From contig QBZG01000003.1 of assembly GCA_003282435.1 (NCBI GenBank), forward strand, positions 1 to 64,000: a stretch of DNA of 64,000 bases, written 5' to 3'. Positions 20,441 to 28,621 of this stretch are shown here, piece after piece. A model generated the notes under the pieces. The model was given only the letters and a program-made list of their open reading frames with translations, made no database searches and was not told the origin of the DNA. Both the position numbers and the translations under genes were made by a program. The DNA comes from SAR116 cluster bacterium AG-335-B03 (GTDB lineage Bacteria; Pseudomonadota; Alphaproteobacteria; Puniceispirillales; Marisalimonadaceae). Positions within the stretch are counted from its first letter, which is position 1. Each line of letters begins with the position of its first letter.

Positions 20441-21841
20441 ATGTTAAAAAATAAAATTTCTATTCTTGTCGTAGATGACGAGCTTGATATTTGTGAAATG
20501 GTAGCTGAAATTCTTAAAGATGAAGGTTATAATGCCATAATTGCTAATAGTTATGAAACGGCTATTGAAATTCTAAAAAATCAAAACATTACTTTATTGA
20601 TTACTGATATATGGATGAATAATAATACAGATTCTGGTCTAGAATTGCTATCTTGGAGTAAAATGTATGACTCATTTATACCAGTTATAATGATGTCTGG
20701 ACACGGAAATATAGAGACTGCTATGAAAGCTGCAAAAAATGGAGCTTATGATTTTATAGAAAAACCATTTAAATCTGAAAGACTAACTCTTTTGGTTGAT
20801 AAAGCTATAAAAGAACGCAATTTAAAGATCAAAGTTTTAGACTTTGAATTAAAAGAAAATGAGCGCATGAAATTAGTCGGAAGTTCAAGTGTCTTCAAAA
20901 ATATTGTACAACAATTAAATAAAGTTTCACAAACTAATAGTAGAGTTCTACTCTCTGGACCGTCAGGTTCTGGAAAAGAGTTAATAGCAAGATGGATACA
21001 CAAGAAGTCAAACAGAGGCTTATATCCATTTATTATTGCATCATGTGCAACTCTGTCTCCGGAAAGGGTAGAACAAGTATTATTTGGTTGGAATGAAAAA
21101 ATAAAAGAGGATCAATCGAATCAATTAAGTACTGGTTTATTCGAACAAGCAAATAACGGAACTCTTTTTTTTGATGAAATTTGTGATTTACCAATTGAAA
21201 CACAAGGAAAGTTAGTTCAAGCGATACAAGATCAAAGTTTTTATAAACTTGGTTCTAATAAAAAAATTAACGTAGATGTTAGAATAATTTCTGCAAGTAA
21301 TAAAAACTTATTAAAATCTATGGAAGAAGGTGTTTTAAGAGAGGACTTATTTTATAGACTGTCTGTAGCACCAATCGAAGTTCCACCCTTAAATAAACGC
21401 GGGGAAGATATAATTGATTTAGTAAATTACTTTCTTAAATTTATTTCAAAGGAGTTAGGTAGTAAAAATTTGCAACTATCTTCGGAAACTCTAGTCGTTT
21501 TACAAAATTATGATTGGCCAGGAAATGTAAGGCAATTAAGAAATATAATAGAGTGGTTAATAATTATGTATGGTAATCAAAAAGGCTTTCTTATTATGCC
21601 ATCACATCTACCTCCAGAGATATTAGGTTATAATGAAAAGAAAAAACCTGATAGTATTATCAATAATTTTAGTCTGTCATTAAAAGATGCAAGAAAAATT
21701 TTTGAAGCTAATTATCTAAATGAACAATTAAAAAGGTTTAAAGGAAATATTGCTAAAACTTCGACTTTTATTGGTATGGATAGATCAGCTTTGCACAGAA
21801 AGTTAAAAGAATTAAACATAAATATTAATAAATTTAATTAA
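20441..21841 (+). CDS. ntrX: response regulator NtrX (AAA+, no GAFTGA loop)
   Basis: A 466-residue regulator. The receiver domain has VVDDELDICEM, phospho-acceptor Asp56 in LITDIWMN and Lys in FIEKPFKSE. The AAA+ domain has Walker A LSGPSGSGKELIARW (about 171-185) and an intact Walker B GTLFFDEICDLP (about 240-251). The region that should hold GAFTGA reads NEKIKEDQSNQLSTG (218-232). Sensor motifs REDLFYRL and DWPGNVRQLRN are present. The C-terminal helix-turn-helix is FKGNIAKTSTFIGMDRSALHRK. NtrX proteins of other alphaproteobacteria also lack GAFTGA, so it likely works with the housekeeping polymerase. Confidence 0.94.
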   Translation: MLKNKISILVVDDELDICEMVAEILKDEGYNAIIANSYETAIEILKNQNITLLITDIWMNNNTDSGLELLSWSKMYDSFIPVIMMSGHGNIETAMKAAKNGAYDFIEKPFKSERLTLLVDKAIKERNLKIKVLDFELKENERMKLVGSSSVFKNIVQQLNKVSQTNSRVLLSGPSGSGKELIARWIHKKSNRGLYPFIIASCATLSPERVEQVLFGWNEKIKEDQSNQLSTGLFEQANNGTLFFDEICDLPIETQGKLVQAIQDQSFYKLGSNKKINVDVRIISASNKNLLKSMEEGVLREDLFYRLSVAPIEVPPLNKRGEDIIDLVNYFLKFISKELGSKNLQLSSETLVVLQNYDWPGNVRQLRNIIEWLIIMYGNQKGFLIMPSHLPPEILGYNEKKKPDSIINNFSLSLKDARKIFEANYLNEQLKRFKGNIAKTSTFIGMDRSALHRKLKELNININKFN

Positions 21842-21864
21842 TTCAATATAATGTTGGTAAATTC

Positions 21865-23250
21865 ATGAAACAAAAAATTTTAATATGTGGTGCAGGTAGA
21901 GTTGGGACGTCGATTACAGAACATCTTTCAAATGAAGGTTTTGATATTACTGTCATTGATTCAGACACAGAGGCTATTCACAGAGTAACTGAGTTATATG
22001 ACGTTCAAGGTGTTCTTGGACTTCCATCATACCCAAATGTTCTTGAAGATGCAGGAATTAAAGATGCTGACATGATAATTGCTGTTACGCAATCGGACGA
22101 AATTAATATTGCAGCTTGTCATGTTGCTAAATCAATTTTTGGAATTCCCACTATGATTATTCGAATTAGATCTAAATCATATCTTGATCCAAAATTTTCC
22201 GATTATTTATTAAAGGATGTAGGTGTAAATAGGATTATTTCTCCTGAAGATGAAGTTGCAACTGCTATTGTTAATCAATGGAGAACACCTGGAGCATTTG
22301 ATGTGGCCGAATTTGCTAGTTCTTCAGTTACTATGTTGGGTGTTTCTTGTAAAAATGACTGTCCAATTCTTGATACACCACTAAGAAATTTAGCTGATTT
22401 ATTTCCTGACTTAACAGTTACCGTTATGGCTATCATTAGAGGTACTAAATTAGTAGTGCCAAGAGGAGGCGATGATATTATTTTATCTGGTGATAGAGTT
22501 TATTTAGCTTGTCCTACAGATCAAATTAATAGAACATTAATTGCTTTTGGTCATTCTGAAACTACTGCTGAAAAAGTGACAATCTCGGGAGCAGGTGCTA
22601 TTGGAATAAGAGTTGCTGAAGAAATTCATAAGTTATCCCCTGAAACTAATTTGACAATATTAGAATTAGATAAAGAAAAGGCACGACGTGCTGCGGAAAT
22701 GCTTGAATATGCAACTATTATTTCAGGGGACTCTCTAGATCCCGAAATAATTTTAGAGGCAAGATTAGGGCAAGGTGAGACATATATTGCAGCGACAAAT
22801 AATGATGAAGTCAACATACTTTCTTCCTTGTTATCTAAAAGATCAGGAGCCTCACACACTGTAGCGCTAATAAATTTGCCTGTTTTTATACCACTTTTCA
22901 ATTCACTAGATCTTGAGGGTGTGGTTAGTCCACCCAATTTAACAGCATCTTCTATATTACAGGAAGTTAGAAGTGGCCATATAGAACATGTTCATTCAAT
23001 AATCGAAGAGTTTGGAGAAGTTATGTCATTTGAAGCATTAAAATCCTCTTCAATAATAGGTAAACCACTTAAAAATACAAAGTTACCAAAAGATGTTGCT
23101 TTGGGAGCTGTTGTAAAAGAAGATAAAAGTATTGTATCACCAAGAGGAGACACTATAATAGAAGCTGGGGACATTGTTGTAATGTTTGTTCCTGTAAAAT
23201 CAATGAAGAAAGTCGAAGAGTTACTTTCTGTTAATTTGGATTTCTTTTAA
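21865..23250 (+). CDS. trkA: Trk potassium-uptake regulatory protein TrkA
   Basis: A 461-residue peripheral protein that gates the TrkH/TrkG potassium channel in response to NAD(H) or nucleotides. It contains two TrkA-N Rossmann domains (opening ILICGAGRVGTSITEHLSNEG and, at about 230, VTISGAGAIGIRVAEEIHKL). Each is followed by a TrkA-C domain. No trkH lies in the window. Its position after ntrX is the usual alphaproteobacterial order. Its stop overlaps the next start as TAATG at 23248-23252. Confidence 0.95.
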   Translation: MKQKILICGAGRVGTSITEHLSNEGFDITVIDSDTEAIHRVTELYDVQGVLGLPSYPNVLEDAGIKDADMIIAVTQSDEINIAACHVAKSIFGIPTMIIRIRSKSYLDPKFSDYLLKDVGVNRIISPEDEVATAIVNQWRTPGAFDVAEFASSSVTMLGVSCKNDCPILDTPLRNLADLFPDLTVTVMAIIRGTKLVVPRGGDDIILSGDRVYLACPTDQINRTLIAFGHSETTAEKVTISGAGAIGIRVAEEIHKLSPETNLTILELDKEKARRAAEMLEYATIISGDSLDPEIILEARLGQGETYIAATNNDEVNILSSLLSKRSGASHTVALINLPVFIPLFNSLDLEGVVSPPNLTASSILQEVRSGHIEHVHSIIEEFGEVMSFEALKSSSIIGKPLKNTKLPKDVALGAVVKEDKSIVSPRGDTIIEAGDIVVMFVPVKSMKKVEELLSVNLDFF

Positions 23251-24101
23251 TGCCTAATATATCATACGTAGACGGAGTTTATTATAATTATCAAAATGCA
23301 AAAGTTAACATAAATGACAGAGGGTATCATTTTGGAGATTCTGTTTATGAAGTTGTTTTATTTAATGAAGGAATTTTTTATGATTTTGAAGGACATATAA
23401 ACAGATTATTTGATTCATTAAATTCTATAAATATAAAGTTCCATTTATCTAAGATATCCCTAAAAATAATAATGAGCAATTTAATAAAAATAAATAGAAT
23501 TTCTTTTGGATCTGTTTACATACAAGTCTCAAGGGGAATAGCTGAAAGAAATCATAGTTTCAAAGGAATGAACATAAAACCATTATTATCTATTACTGTA
23601 ACAAAAAAGTTAAATAATATAAATAGTAACTTAAAAGGGGTAAAGGCTATTACCTTAGATGATAATAGATGGTCAAGGCCAGATATTAAAACAACTCAAT
23701 TATTACCTAATGTATTAGCTAAAACAGAAGCTAATAAAAAGGGTGCTTTCGAAGGAATTTTTATTGACACAGATGGCTATGTTACAGAAGGATCTAGTTC
23801 TAATATATGGATTATAAATGATAATAATGAAATTATTACTAGAGATATTGATGGTCAAATTTTATCAGGTATTACTAGAAAGACAATTGCACAATTTGCT
23901 AAATTAAATAATTTTATTGTAAAAGAAGAAAAGTTCAAAAAAGAAGAACTTTACAAATCTAAAGAAGTTTTTTTAACAAGTGCTTCTTCCTTCGTTACAC
24001 CAATAATTAAGGTTGACGATATAGAAATTAATGATGGAAAAATTGGTCAAACATCTATTAATTTAAAAAAATTATATTTTAGTAAATTTCACAATAATTA
24101 A
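23250..24101 (+). CDS. dat: D-amino-acid transaminase-like class IV aminotransferase
   Basis: A 283-residue PLP enzyme of fold type IV. It opens with YVDGVYYNYQNAKVNINDRGYHFGDSVYEVV, as D-alanine aminotransferases do. The PLP-binding Lys lies in RPDIKTTQLLPNVLAK, and the cofactor glutamate region is YVTEGSSSNIWII. The likely role is interconversion of D-amino acids such as D-Ala and D-Glu for peptidoglycan or catabolism. Branched-chain aminotransferase is less likely, given the size and N-terminus. It is translationally coupled to trkA by a one-base overlap. Confidence 0.85.
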   Translation: MPNISYVDGVYYNYQNAKVNINDRGYHFGDSVYEVVLFNEGIFYDFEGHINRLFDSLNSINIKFHLSKISLKIIMSNLIKINRISFGSVYIQVSRGIAERNHSFKGMNIKPLLSITVTKKLNNINSNLKGVKAITLDDNRWSRPDIKTTQLLPNVLAKTEANKKGAFEGIFIDTDGYVTEGSSSNIWIINDNNEIITRDIDGQILSGITRKTIAQFAKLNNFIVKEEKFKKEELYKSKEVFLTSASSFVTPIIKVDDIEINDGKIGQTSINLKKLYFSKFHNN

Positions 24102-24108
24102 TAATTTT

Positions 24109-25419
24109 ATGAATAAATATAAAACTTTTTTACTATTTCCAATTTTTAAAAATAACAAATTTTGTCAAAATCAAATTTTTAATCAGAAGAATTTTATTTC
24201 ACGTTCTCTAGAAACAAGAAGCCTAGTTCAAGCCCTAGATGGTACAATTAATTTTGAAAGAATTGTAAATATTGATGTCCCTAAACCACCTTTGCTCATA
24301 AGTAAAACTATTGCAAATGAGATTAAAGATAATTTTAATATTGATAAAATTGATCTTATTATAATCGATTGCTCTTTATCTCCAATTCAGCATAGAAATT
24401 TAGAAAGATTTTTTAATAAAAAAATTATAGATAGAACACAACTTATTATAGAAATATTTGGTTTACGTGCTGCTACTAAGGAGGGAAAATTACAGGTTGA
24501 TCTTGCTAATCTTAGTTTTGAAAAAACTAGATTAGTTAGGTCTTGGACGCACCTAGAAAGACAAAGAGGAGGATTAAGTAAAGTAGGTGGACCGGGAGAA
24601 AGTCAAATAGAGTTAGATAAAAGAATGATTAATACTAAAATCAAGCAATTAAAAAAATTATTATTAAAAGTAAAGCAGACAAGAGAAGTACAACGTAAAC
24701 CAAGAATAAATGATTCTAACTTAATATTTTCACTTGTAGGTTACACAAATAGTGGTAAATCAACAATTTTTAATAATTTAAGTTCGTCTGATGTTTTAGT
24801 AAAAGATATGGTTTTTGCTACTTTAGATACAAAGATGAGTTTAGTGAATTTATCAAATAAGAAAAAAATTATTTTATCTGATACTGTAGGATTTATTTCT
24901 GCTTTACCAACAGAATTAATAGATTCATTTAATTCATCTTTAGAAGAACTTTTTTCTTCAGATTATTTATTGGTTGTACACGATTTATCTAATCCAGATC
25001 TAGAAAATCAAGCTAAACTAGTTTTTGACACATTAAAAGAGATTGGTTTTTCCGAAGAATTATTAGAAAATAAAGTCATTAATATTTTTAATAAATCTGA
25101 TTTGAACTCTAATATCGACAATTTTGATATTAAATTTAAAAACAAATTTGTTAAAACATCTGCATTAACCAAAAAAGGGATGAAAACTTTAAAAAATTAT
25201 TTAGATAAACTAGTTGATAAAAATTTTATAGATGCAACATTTTATATACCTAGTGATTCATTAAAAATTTCTTCGTGGCTACACAAAAACTCCCTTGTTT
25301 ATAATGATATATTTTGTAATATTAATTTTATAGGAAATAAAATAAAGACAAAAATTTCTATAAAAAAATTAAAATATTTTAAATCTAATTACTCTCATAT
25401 AAGAATGGATTCAATGTAA
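24109..25419 (+). CDS. hflX: ribosome-associated GTPase HflX
   Basis: A 436-residue GTPase that rescues or splits stalled ribosomes. The N-terminal HflX domain ends with the family glycine-rich motif KVGGPGESQIELDKRMI. The G domain has G1 GYTNSGKSTIFNNL, G3 DTVGFISALP and G4 NKSD. Length is typical. It begins 7 bases after the aminotransferase. In many alphaproteobacteria hfq lies between these genes and gives HflX its name, but there is no space for it here. Confidence 0.95.
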   Translation: MNKYKTFLLFPIFKNNKFCQNQIFNQKNFISRSLETRSLVQALDGTINFERIVNIDVPKPPLLISKTIANEIKDNFNIDKIDLIIIDCSLSPIQHRNLERFFNKKIIDRTQLIIEIFGLRAATKEGKLQVDLANLSFEKTRLVRSWTHLERQRGGLSKVGGPGESQIELDKRMINTKIKQLKKLLLKVKQTREVQRKPRINDSNLIFSLVGYTNSGKSTIFNNLSSSDVLVKDMVFATLDTKMSLVNLSNKKKIILSDTVGFISALPTELIDSFNSSLEELFSSDYLLVVHDLSNPDLENQAKLVFDTLKEIGFSEELLENKVINIFNKSDLNSNIDNFDIKFKNKFVKTSALTKKGMKTLKNYLDKLVDKNFIDATFYIPSDSLKISSWLHKNSLVYNDIFCNINFIGNKIKTKISIKKLKYFKSNYSHIRMDSM

Positions 25420-25429
25420 TTAAATAGTT

Positions 25430-26308
25430 ATGACTGTCAACTTTATAAATGATAAAAAAAAAAGGGAAGAAATAGTTCAATATATCAAACTTTTACTTAA
25501 AGACGTTAATGAAAGTATTATTCTTAAATATTTTAACAATCTTAAATTGAACGATATTTCAACTAAGACGTCTGAAGATGATTTTGTTAGTATTGCTGAC
25601 AAAAAAAGTGAAGAATTAATTTTTGAAAAATTGTATGGGTTTCTTAACATTAAAAATTTTATTGGTGAAGAAGGTTCATATAAAGATAAAAAACAATATT
25701 TAAGTTTATTAAATGAACCTCTAGTTTGGGTTGTTGACCCAATAGATGGAACTAAAAATTATATAAATGGGAAAGATAATTTTTGTTCTATGATTTCGCT
25801 TGCATGCTCTTCAATTCCTATAGCTACATTTATATACTATCCATTTAAAAAAAATTTTGTCTATGCATTTAAAGATTTTGGTGCATTTTCTATGGATTTT
25901 GATACTAAAAAAATTACTAAACTATCAATAAATTCTTTTAATCCTAGTGAGTTTTTAGGTTCTGGAGGTACTAAAGGTATTCCAGATCCATATAGACAAT
26001 CTATTTTGAATAACTTACGAAATAACACTAAGAGGGTTTTTATTGGTAGTGCTGGAATAGAAACTATTATGTTAGCAAAAAATCAAACTCAATTTTTATT
26101 TCATGGTAGAGTTACACCATGGGATCATTCACCATTAGATTTGATTATAAGAGAAGCTGGTGGGGTTGTATATATGATAAAAAACAAAGAAAAATTTAAT
26201 TTAAACTCAAAAGGTCCAATATTAGCTGCTTCTAATCAAGAAATTTGGGATCACATAAAAGAAATAGCAGTTCCCCAAAATCACCCTTATCTTAGTGATG
26301 CCTCTTAG
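25430..26308 (+). CDS. inositol monophosphatase family protein (CysQ/HisN-like)
   Basis: A 292-residue lithium-sensitive phosphatase fold. The metal-binding motifs are KSEELI with GEEGSYKD (Glu ligands), WVVDPIDGTKNYINGKDNF (DPIDGT) and the C-terminal TPWDHSPLDLIIREAGG. The family includes inositol monophosphatase, histidinol phosphatase (HisN) and 3'(2'),5'-bisphosphate nucleotidase (CysQ), and the sequence alone does not decide. It follows hflX by 10 bases and overlaps the convergent SDR gene by four bases at its stop (TTAG). Confidence 0.85.
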   Translation: MTVNFINDKKKREEIVQYIKLLLKDVNESIILKYFNNLKLNDISTKTSEDDFVSIADKKSEELIFEKLYGFLNIKNFIGEEGSYKDKKQYLSLLNEPLVWVVDPIDGTKNYINGKDNFCSMISLACSSIPIATFIYYPFKKNFVYAFKDFGAFSMDFDTKKITKLSINSFNPSEFLGSGGTKGIPDPYRQSILNNLRNNTKRVFIGSAGIETIMLAKNQTQFLFHGRVTPWDHSPLDLIIREAGGVVYMIKNKEKFNLNSKGPILAASNQEIWDHIKEIAVPQNHPYLSDAS

Positions 26309-27069
26309 TCTTTTTTTACAACATTAAATGAATTAAAAGCTTGATCTCCAGCCATTATTTCAATTCGGTTAATGTTAATATTCTTAGGTCTTGTGGAAAT
26401 CCAAAAAATTGTTTCAGCTATATCTTCTGGGCTAATAACTTTAGTATTTTTGTATACTTGAGACGCTTTTTCTCTATCACCTTTAAATCGGACTATTGAA
26501 AACTCAGTTTCAGCCAGACCAGGTTCAAGTGATGTAACATTAATGCCTTTACCAACTAGATCAGCTCTTAAATTTAATGAAAATTGACTTACGAATGCTT
26601 TTGTACCACCATACACATTTCCACCAGGATAAGGATAAGACCCCGCAACAGAGCCAAGATTGATAATATGACCTTCTTTATTATCAACCATTAATGGCAA
26701 AATAGTTCTCGTCGTATATACTAATCCCTTAATATTTGTATCAATCATTTGGTCCCAATCATCTAGGTCAGCATTATCTGCACCTTCTAATCCAAGTGCT
26801 AGTCCAGCGTTGTTACATAGTACGGATATTTTATTAAAGTTTGGAGGTAGGTTTTTAATTGCTGTTTGTACAGACTGTTTGTCACTTACGTCAAAGGATA
26901 GTGGTAAAGATTTTGGTCCTAATTCTTTTGCAATTTCTTCAAGACGATCGGCTCTTCTTCCAGTAATTATAGTTTGCCATCCTTTTTCATTAAATAATGT
27001 AGCTGTAGCTTTTCCAAAACCGGATGTCGCACCAGTAATGAAAATTGTTTTTGGTAAATTAGAATTCAT
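26305..27069 (-). CDS. YdfG-like short-chain dehydrogenase (3-hydroxy acid dehydrogenase)
   Basis: A 254-residue SDR. The cofactor motif is TGATSGFGKATATLFNEKGW followed by GRRADRL, which suggests NADP(H). NNAGLALG, the catalytic serine region LGSVAGSYPYPGGNVYGGTKAF (Tyr-X3-Lys) and the C-terminal RPKNININRIEIM match E. coli YdfG. YdfG oxidises serine, 3-hydroxypropionate and related 3-hydroxy acids. It shares a base junction with mazG upstream (mazG ends at 27070) and likely belongs to a mazG-SDR transcript. Confidence 0.85.
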   Translation of the reverse strand: MNSNLPKTIFITGATSGFGKATATLFNEKGWQTIITGRRADRLEEIAKELGPKSLPLSFDVSDKQSVQTAIKNLPPNFNKISVLCNNAGLALGLEGADNADLDDWDQMIDTNIKGLVYTTRTILPLMVDNKEGHIINLGSVAGSYPYPGGNVYGGTKAFVSQFSLNLRADLVGKGINVTSLEPGLAETEFSIVRFKGDREKASQVYKNTKVISPEDIAETIFWISTRPKNININRIEIMAGDQAFNSFNVVKKD

Positions 27070-27900
27070 TTAATCCTCATTTATTAATCTTTTAGCGTTA
27101 TTCCATAAGTTTTTAAAATTGATTGCTTTTAAATTATGCCATTTTAATTTTTTATCTTCAATAATGTTTTCCATTTTATTAAATCTTTTGATAAATTTTT
27201 GATTAGCTTTTTTTATTGTTTGATCTGGATCAAGATTTAAATGTCTAGATAAACTTATTAATGTAAAAAATAAATCGCCTAGTTCATCTTCAATATTTTT
27301 ATTATTTTTTTCTTTCAAGGCATCCTTTAATTCATTTAATTCTTCATCAACTTTTTTAAGTATCTGATCTTTACTAATCCAATCAAAATTTAATGATGCA
27401 GCTTTCTTTTGAATTTTCAATGATTTCAGAATAGTGGGCATATTATTTTCAATTTGATCTAATGTACTTTTATTTGAATTATTTTTACTCTTTTTTTCGA
27501 AATTTTTTATTCTTTCCCAACTTTCTTGGGGTAAGTCATTAATCTTGTAATTTTCATCAAAGATTTGAGGATGTCTTCTTATTATCTTTTGTGAAATTTC
27601 GTCCGCAACATCGTCAAAATTAAAGTCACCCTGATCAGAAGCAATTTGAGATATAAGGACAACTTGCAACAACAAATCACCTAACTCACTTTTAATTTCA
27701 TTTATATCATTTTTTTCAATTGCATTTACCAGCTCATAGGCTTCTTCAATTGAATACGGTGCTATTGAACTATAATCTTGCTTTAAATCCCATGGACATC
27801 CACCATCAGGATCTCTCAATATTTCAATTACACATCTAATTTTATCAATTGATACGAGTTTATTTAATTCATCAGATTTTTTTTTTGATATTTTTTTCAT
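27070..27900 (-). CDS. mazG: nucleoside triphosphate pyrophosphohydrolase MazG
   Basis: A 276-residue enzyme that hydrolyses NTPs to NMP and pyrophosphate and helps clear aberrant nucleotides. It has two MazG domains. The first contains RDPDGGCPWDLKQDYSSIAPYSIEEAYELV and the metal motif ELGDLLLQVVL. The second, about residue 170 onward, contains KKVDEELNELKDAL and ELGDLFFTLI. Length and order are normal. It lies between DUF502 (divergent) and the SDR gene, in the hflX neighbourhood where alphaproteobacteria usually keep mazG. Confidence 0.95.
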   Translation of the reverse strand: MKKISKKKSDELNKLVSIDKIRCVIEILRDPDGGCPWDLKQDYSSIAPYSIEEAYELVNAIEKNDINEIKSELGDLLLQVVLISQIASDQGDFNFDDVADEISQKIIRRHPQIFDENYKINDLPQESWERIKNFEKKSKNNSNKSTLDQIENNMPTILKSLKIQKKAASLNFDWISKDQILKKVDEELNELKDALKEKNNKNIEDELGDLFFTLISLSRHLNLDPDQTIKKANQKFIKRFNKMENIIEDKKLKWHNLKAINFKNLWNNAKRLINED

Positions 27901-27974
27901 AATGCAATCTTTTTTGTGCTAATTATAAACATATTCAATTTTATTATAAATCAATATATCATTAGGAGATATTG

Positions 27975-28610
27975 TTGTCTGAAGAAAAATTAGGTATTTT
28001 TGCTCGTTTCAGAAGGTACTTTCTTGCAGGTATTTTAGTTACTTCTCCAATTTTAATTACTATCTATGTAACTTGGATTATAATTACTTTCATTGATACC
28101 CAAGTGGCAGGCTTATTACCTGATAGTTTAGACTTTACAAAACAATTACCTCATCAAATTCCTGGATTAGGATTAATAATTAGTATTGTTGTAATAACAT
28201 TTATTGGTGCAATTACCCCTGGCTTTATTGGAAGAACATTACTGAAAACGGGTGAAAGAGTTTTGAATAAAATGCCTGTTGTAAGAAGTATTTATAGTGC
28301 CATAAAACAAATTATGGAAACTGTTATGTCTACTAATTCAGAAAGTTTTAGGGATGTGGTTTTAGTTGAATATCCTAGAAAGGGTATTTGGGTCATAGGT
28401 TTTGTTACTGGTGAAACTAAAGGTGAGGTTCAAACTTTAAATAAAGAAACATTAATAAATGTTTTTATACCTACCACTCCTAATCCAACTAGTGGATTTC
28501 TTTTATTTTTACCCAAGAAAGATTTGATTTTCATGAAAATGAAAGTAGAGGATGCAGTCAAAATGGTTATTTCTGGTGGAATAGTAACGCCTAAAATTAG
28601 TAAAAGATAA
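27975..28610 (+). CDS. DUF502 family membrane protein
   Basis: A protein of about 211 residues with two membrane segments. The first is about residues 15-37 (RRYFLAGILVTSPILITIYV...), the second about 60-80 (IPGLGLIISIVVITFIGAITPG). A soluble C-terminal domain follows, with the family features LLKTGERVLNKMPVVRSIYSAIKQ and FIPTTPNPTSGFLLFLPKKD. The function is not known to me. Two TTG codons stand at 27972 and 27975. The ribosome site AGGAG at 27964-27968 spaces better to the second, so I chose 27975. Confidence 0.88.
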   Translation: MSEEKLGIFARFRRYFLAGILVTSPILITIYVTWIIITFIDTQVAGLLPDSLDFTKQLPHQIPGLGLIISIVVITFIGAITPGFIGRTLLKTGERVLNKMPVVRSIYSAIKQIMETVMSTNSESFRDVVLVEYPRKGIWVIGFVTGETKGEVQTLNKETLINVFIPTTPNPTSGFLLFLPKKDLIFMKMKVEDAVKMVISGGIVTPKISKR

Positions 28611-28621
28611 ATTATAAATAA

